Part shown: positions 13,880-14,688 of the stretch, one piece after another
Layout: every line of letters begins with the position of its first letter
Numbering within the stretch: position 1 is the stretch's first letter
NCBI GenBank assembly: GCA_035943355.1
Contig: DASZCG010000007.1
Location: 1 to 14,688 of the forward strand
Direction of reading: 5' to 3'
DNA: 14,688 nt
Source of the DNA: 20CM-2-65-7 sp035943355
Lineage (GTDB): Bacteria; Gemmatimonadota; Gemmatimonadetes; Gemmatimonadales; GWC2-71-9
Program-made: the position numbers and the translations under genes
The notes under the pieces: generated by a model
What the model saw: the letters and a program-made list of their open reading frames with translations, nothing else
Told to the model about the DNA's origin: nothing
Databases searched by the model: none

Positions 13880-14688
13880 TTCTCGAGAAAATCCGCGGTC
13901 CCGCAGACGTCAAAGCCCTCGAGCCCGCAGAGCTGCAGCAGCTGGCCGACGAGGTGCGCCAGCGGCTCATCGAGGTCGTGTCCCAGACCGGCGGCCACAT
14001 CGGCGCCGGGCTCGGTGTTGTCGAGCTGACGGTCGCGCTCTGCGCCGCCTTCGAGTCGCCGCGCGACAAGATCGTCTGGGATGTGGGCCACCAGGGATAT
14101 CCGTGGAAGATCCTCACCGGCCGCAATGACCGGCTGCATACGCTCCGCCAGCAGGGTGGCCTGTCGGGCTTCCTGCGCCGCGACGAAAGCGAGCACGACC
14201 AGTTCGGCGCCGGCCATGCCGGGACCGCGTTGTCCGCTGCCTACGGCATGGCCGCGGCGCGCGACCTCAAGGCAGACACGTTCGCGGTCGTGGCGGTGGT
14301 CGGTGACGGCGCGATGACCTGCGGGCTGCCCTACGAAGCGCTCAACAACGCCGGCGACTCGGGCCGCGACATCATCGTCGTCCTGAACGACAACGGCATG
14401 TCCATCGCTCCGAACGTCGGAGCGATCAGCAAGTACTTCGGCTCCATCATCGCGAGCCCCATCGGCGTGCGCATGCGCGAGCGCGTCAAACACGTCATCG
14501 AGCGCGCCTCGCACCTGATCGGCGGCAAGAAGCTCGTCGACTTTGCGAAAAACGTCGAAGAGAGCATCAAGAATCTCTGGTCGCCGGGGATGCTGTTCGA
14601 GGAGCTGGGCTTCCGGTATTTCGGGCCGATCGACGGGCATAACATCGCCGCGATGTTGCACACGTTCGACATCGTGAAGACGCTCGAC
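13876..14688 (+). CDS. dxs: 1-deoxy-D-xylulose-5-phosphate synthase, N-terminal part (cut by window end)
   Basis: DXS joins pyruvate and glyceraldehyde-3-phosphate with thiamine diphosphate, the first step of the MEP isoprenoid pathway. 271 codons are visible, out of about 620 expected. I see ILEKIRGPADVKALEPAELQ, TGGHIGAGLGVVELTVAL with the active-site histidine, WDVGHQGYPWKILTGR, SEHDQFGAGHAGTALSAAYG, the thiamine diphosphate motif from GDGAMTCG to VLNDNGMSI, and LFEELGFRYFGPIDGHN. The start TTG 13876 overlaps the ispA stop (TTGA), so this pair probably forms one isoprenoid unit. GHQGYPWK differs from the common GHQAYPHK at two positions. The frame has no stop before the window ends. Confidence 0.95.
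   Translation, partial: MILEKIRGPADVKALEPAELQQLADEVRQRLIEVVSQTGGHIGAGLGVVELTVALCAAFESPRDKIVWDVGHQGYPWKILTGRNDRLHTLRQQGGLSGFLRRDESEHDQFGAGHAGTALSAAYGMAAARDLKADTFAVVAVVGDGAMTCGLPYEALNNAGDSGRDIIVVLNDNGMSIAPNVGAISKYFGSIIASPIGVRMRERVKHVIERASHLIGGKKLVDFAKNVEESIKNLWSPGMLFEELGFRYFGPIDGHNIAAMLHTFDIVKTLD

Overview
The window is a compact, high-GC stretch of bacterial chromosome with every gene on the + strand, almost no intergenic space, and many stop/start overlaps. I find 19 protein genes, of which the first (arsM-like) and last (dxs) are cut by the window edges. There are no tRNA or rRNA genes, insertion sequences, CRISPR arrays or phage genes. The gene content (infC-rpmI-rplT-pheS-pheT, zapA, RNase Y, folD, xseA-xseB-ispA-dxs, Rex) and the GC-rich codon use suggest a free-living Gram-negative-type bacterium. 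From the gene order and protein style I lean to Gemmatimonadota, but this is inference without a database search.

Region 1 (1-610) is the end of an arsenic detoxification cluster: the C-terminus of a probable arsenite methyltransferase, then a thioredoxin-coupled arsenate reductase joined by a GTGA overlap. Region 2 (600-2472) is a redox/anaerobic-energy unit. The NADH-sensing repressor Rex is preceded by a perfect Rex operator that runs into its own start codon, and is followed 11 nt later by arginine deiminase. Region 3 (2473-4083) holds a DEDDh exonuclease and an MBL-fold hydrolase.

Region 4 (4084-8801) is the classic translation cluster infC-rpmI-rplT-pheS-pheT. It is introduced by a structured leader of about 150 nt that contains a terminator-like hairpin with a T5 tract and a mutually exclusive anti-terminator pairing. 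The infC start is not ATG; the Shine-Dalgarno position favours CTG. pheT carries an in-frame short-repeat/inverted-repeat insertion in an interdomain linker and a G10 tract.

Region 5 (8776-10814) is a small coiled-coil protein of unknown function (ZapB-like in character), ZapA, and RNase Y. Region 6 (10825-14688) is folD, xseA, xseB, ispA and dxs, joined by overlaps and mostly non-ATG starts: one-carbon metabolism, exonuclease VII, and isoprenoid precursor and farnesyl diphosphate synthesis.

Most of the window is ordinary housekeeping sequence. The items of real interest are regulatory or structural: the Rex operator/start-codon overlap with arcA downstream, the infC leader switch and its unusual start, the repeat insertion in pheT, and the uncharacterised coiled-coil gene next to zapA.
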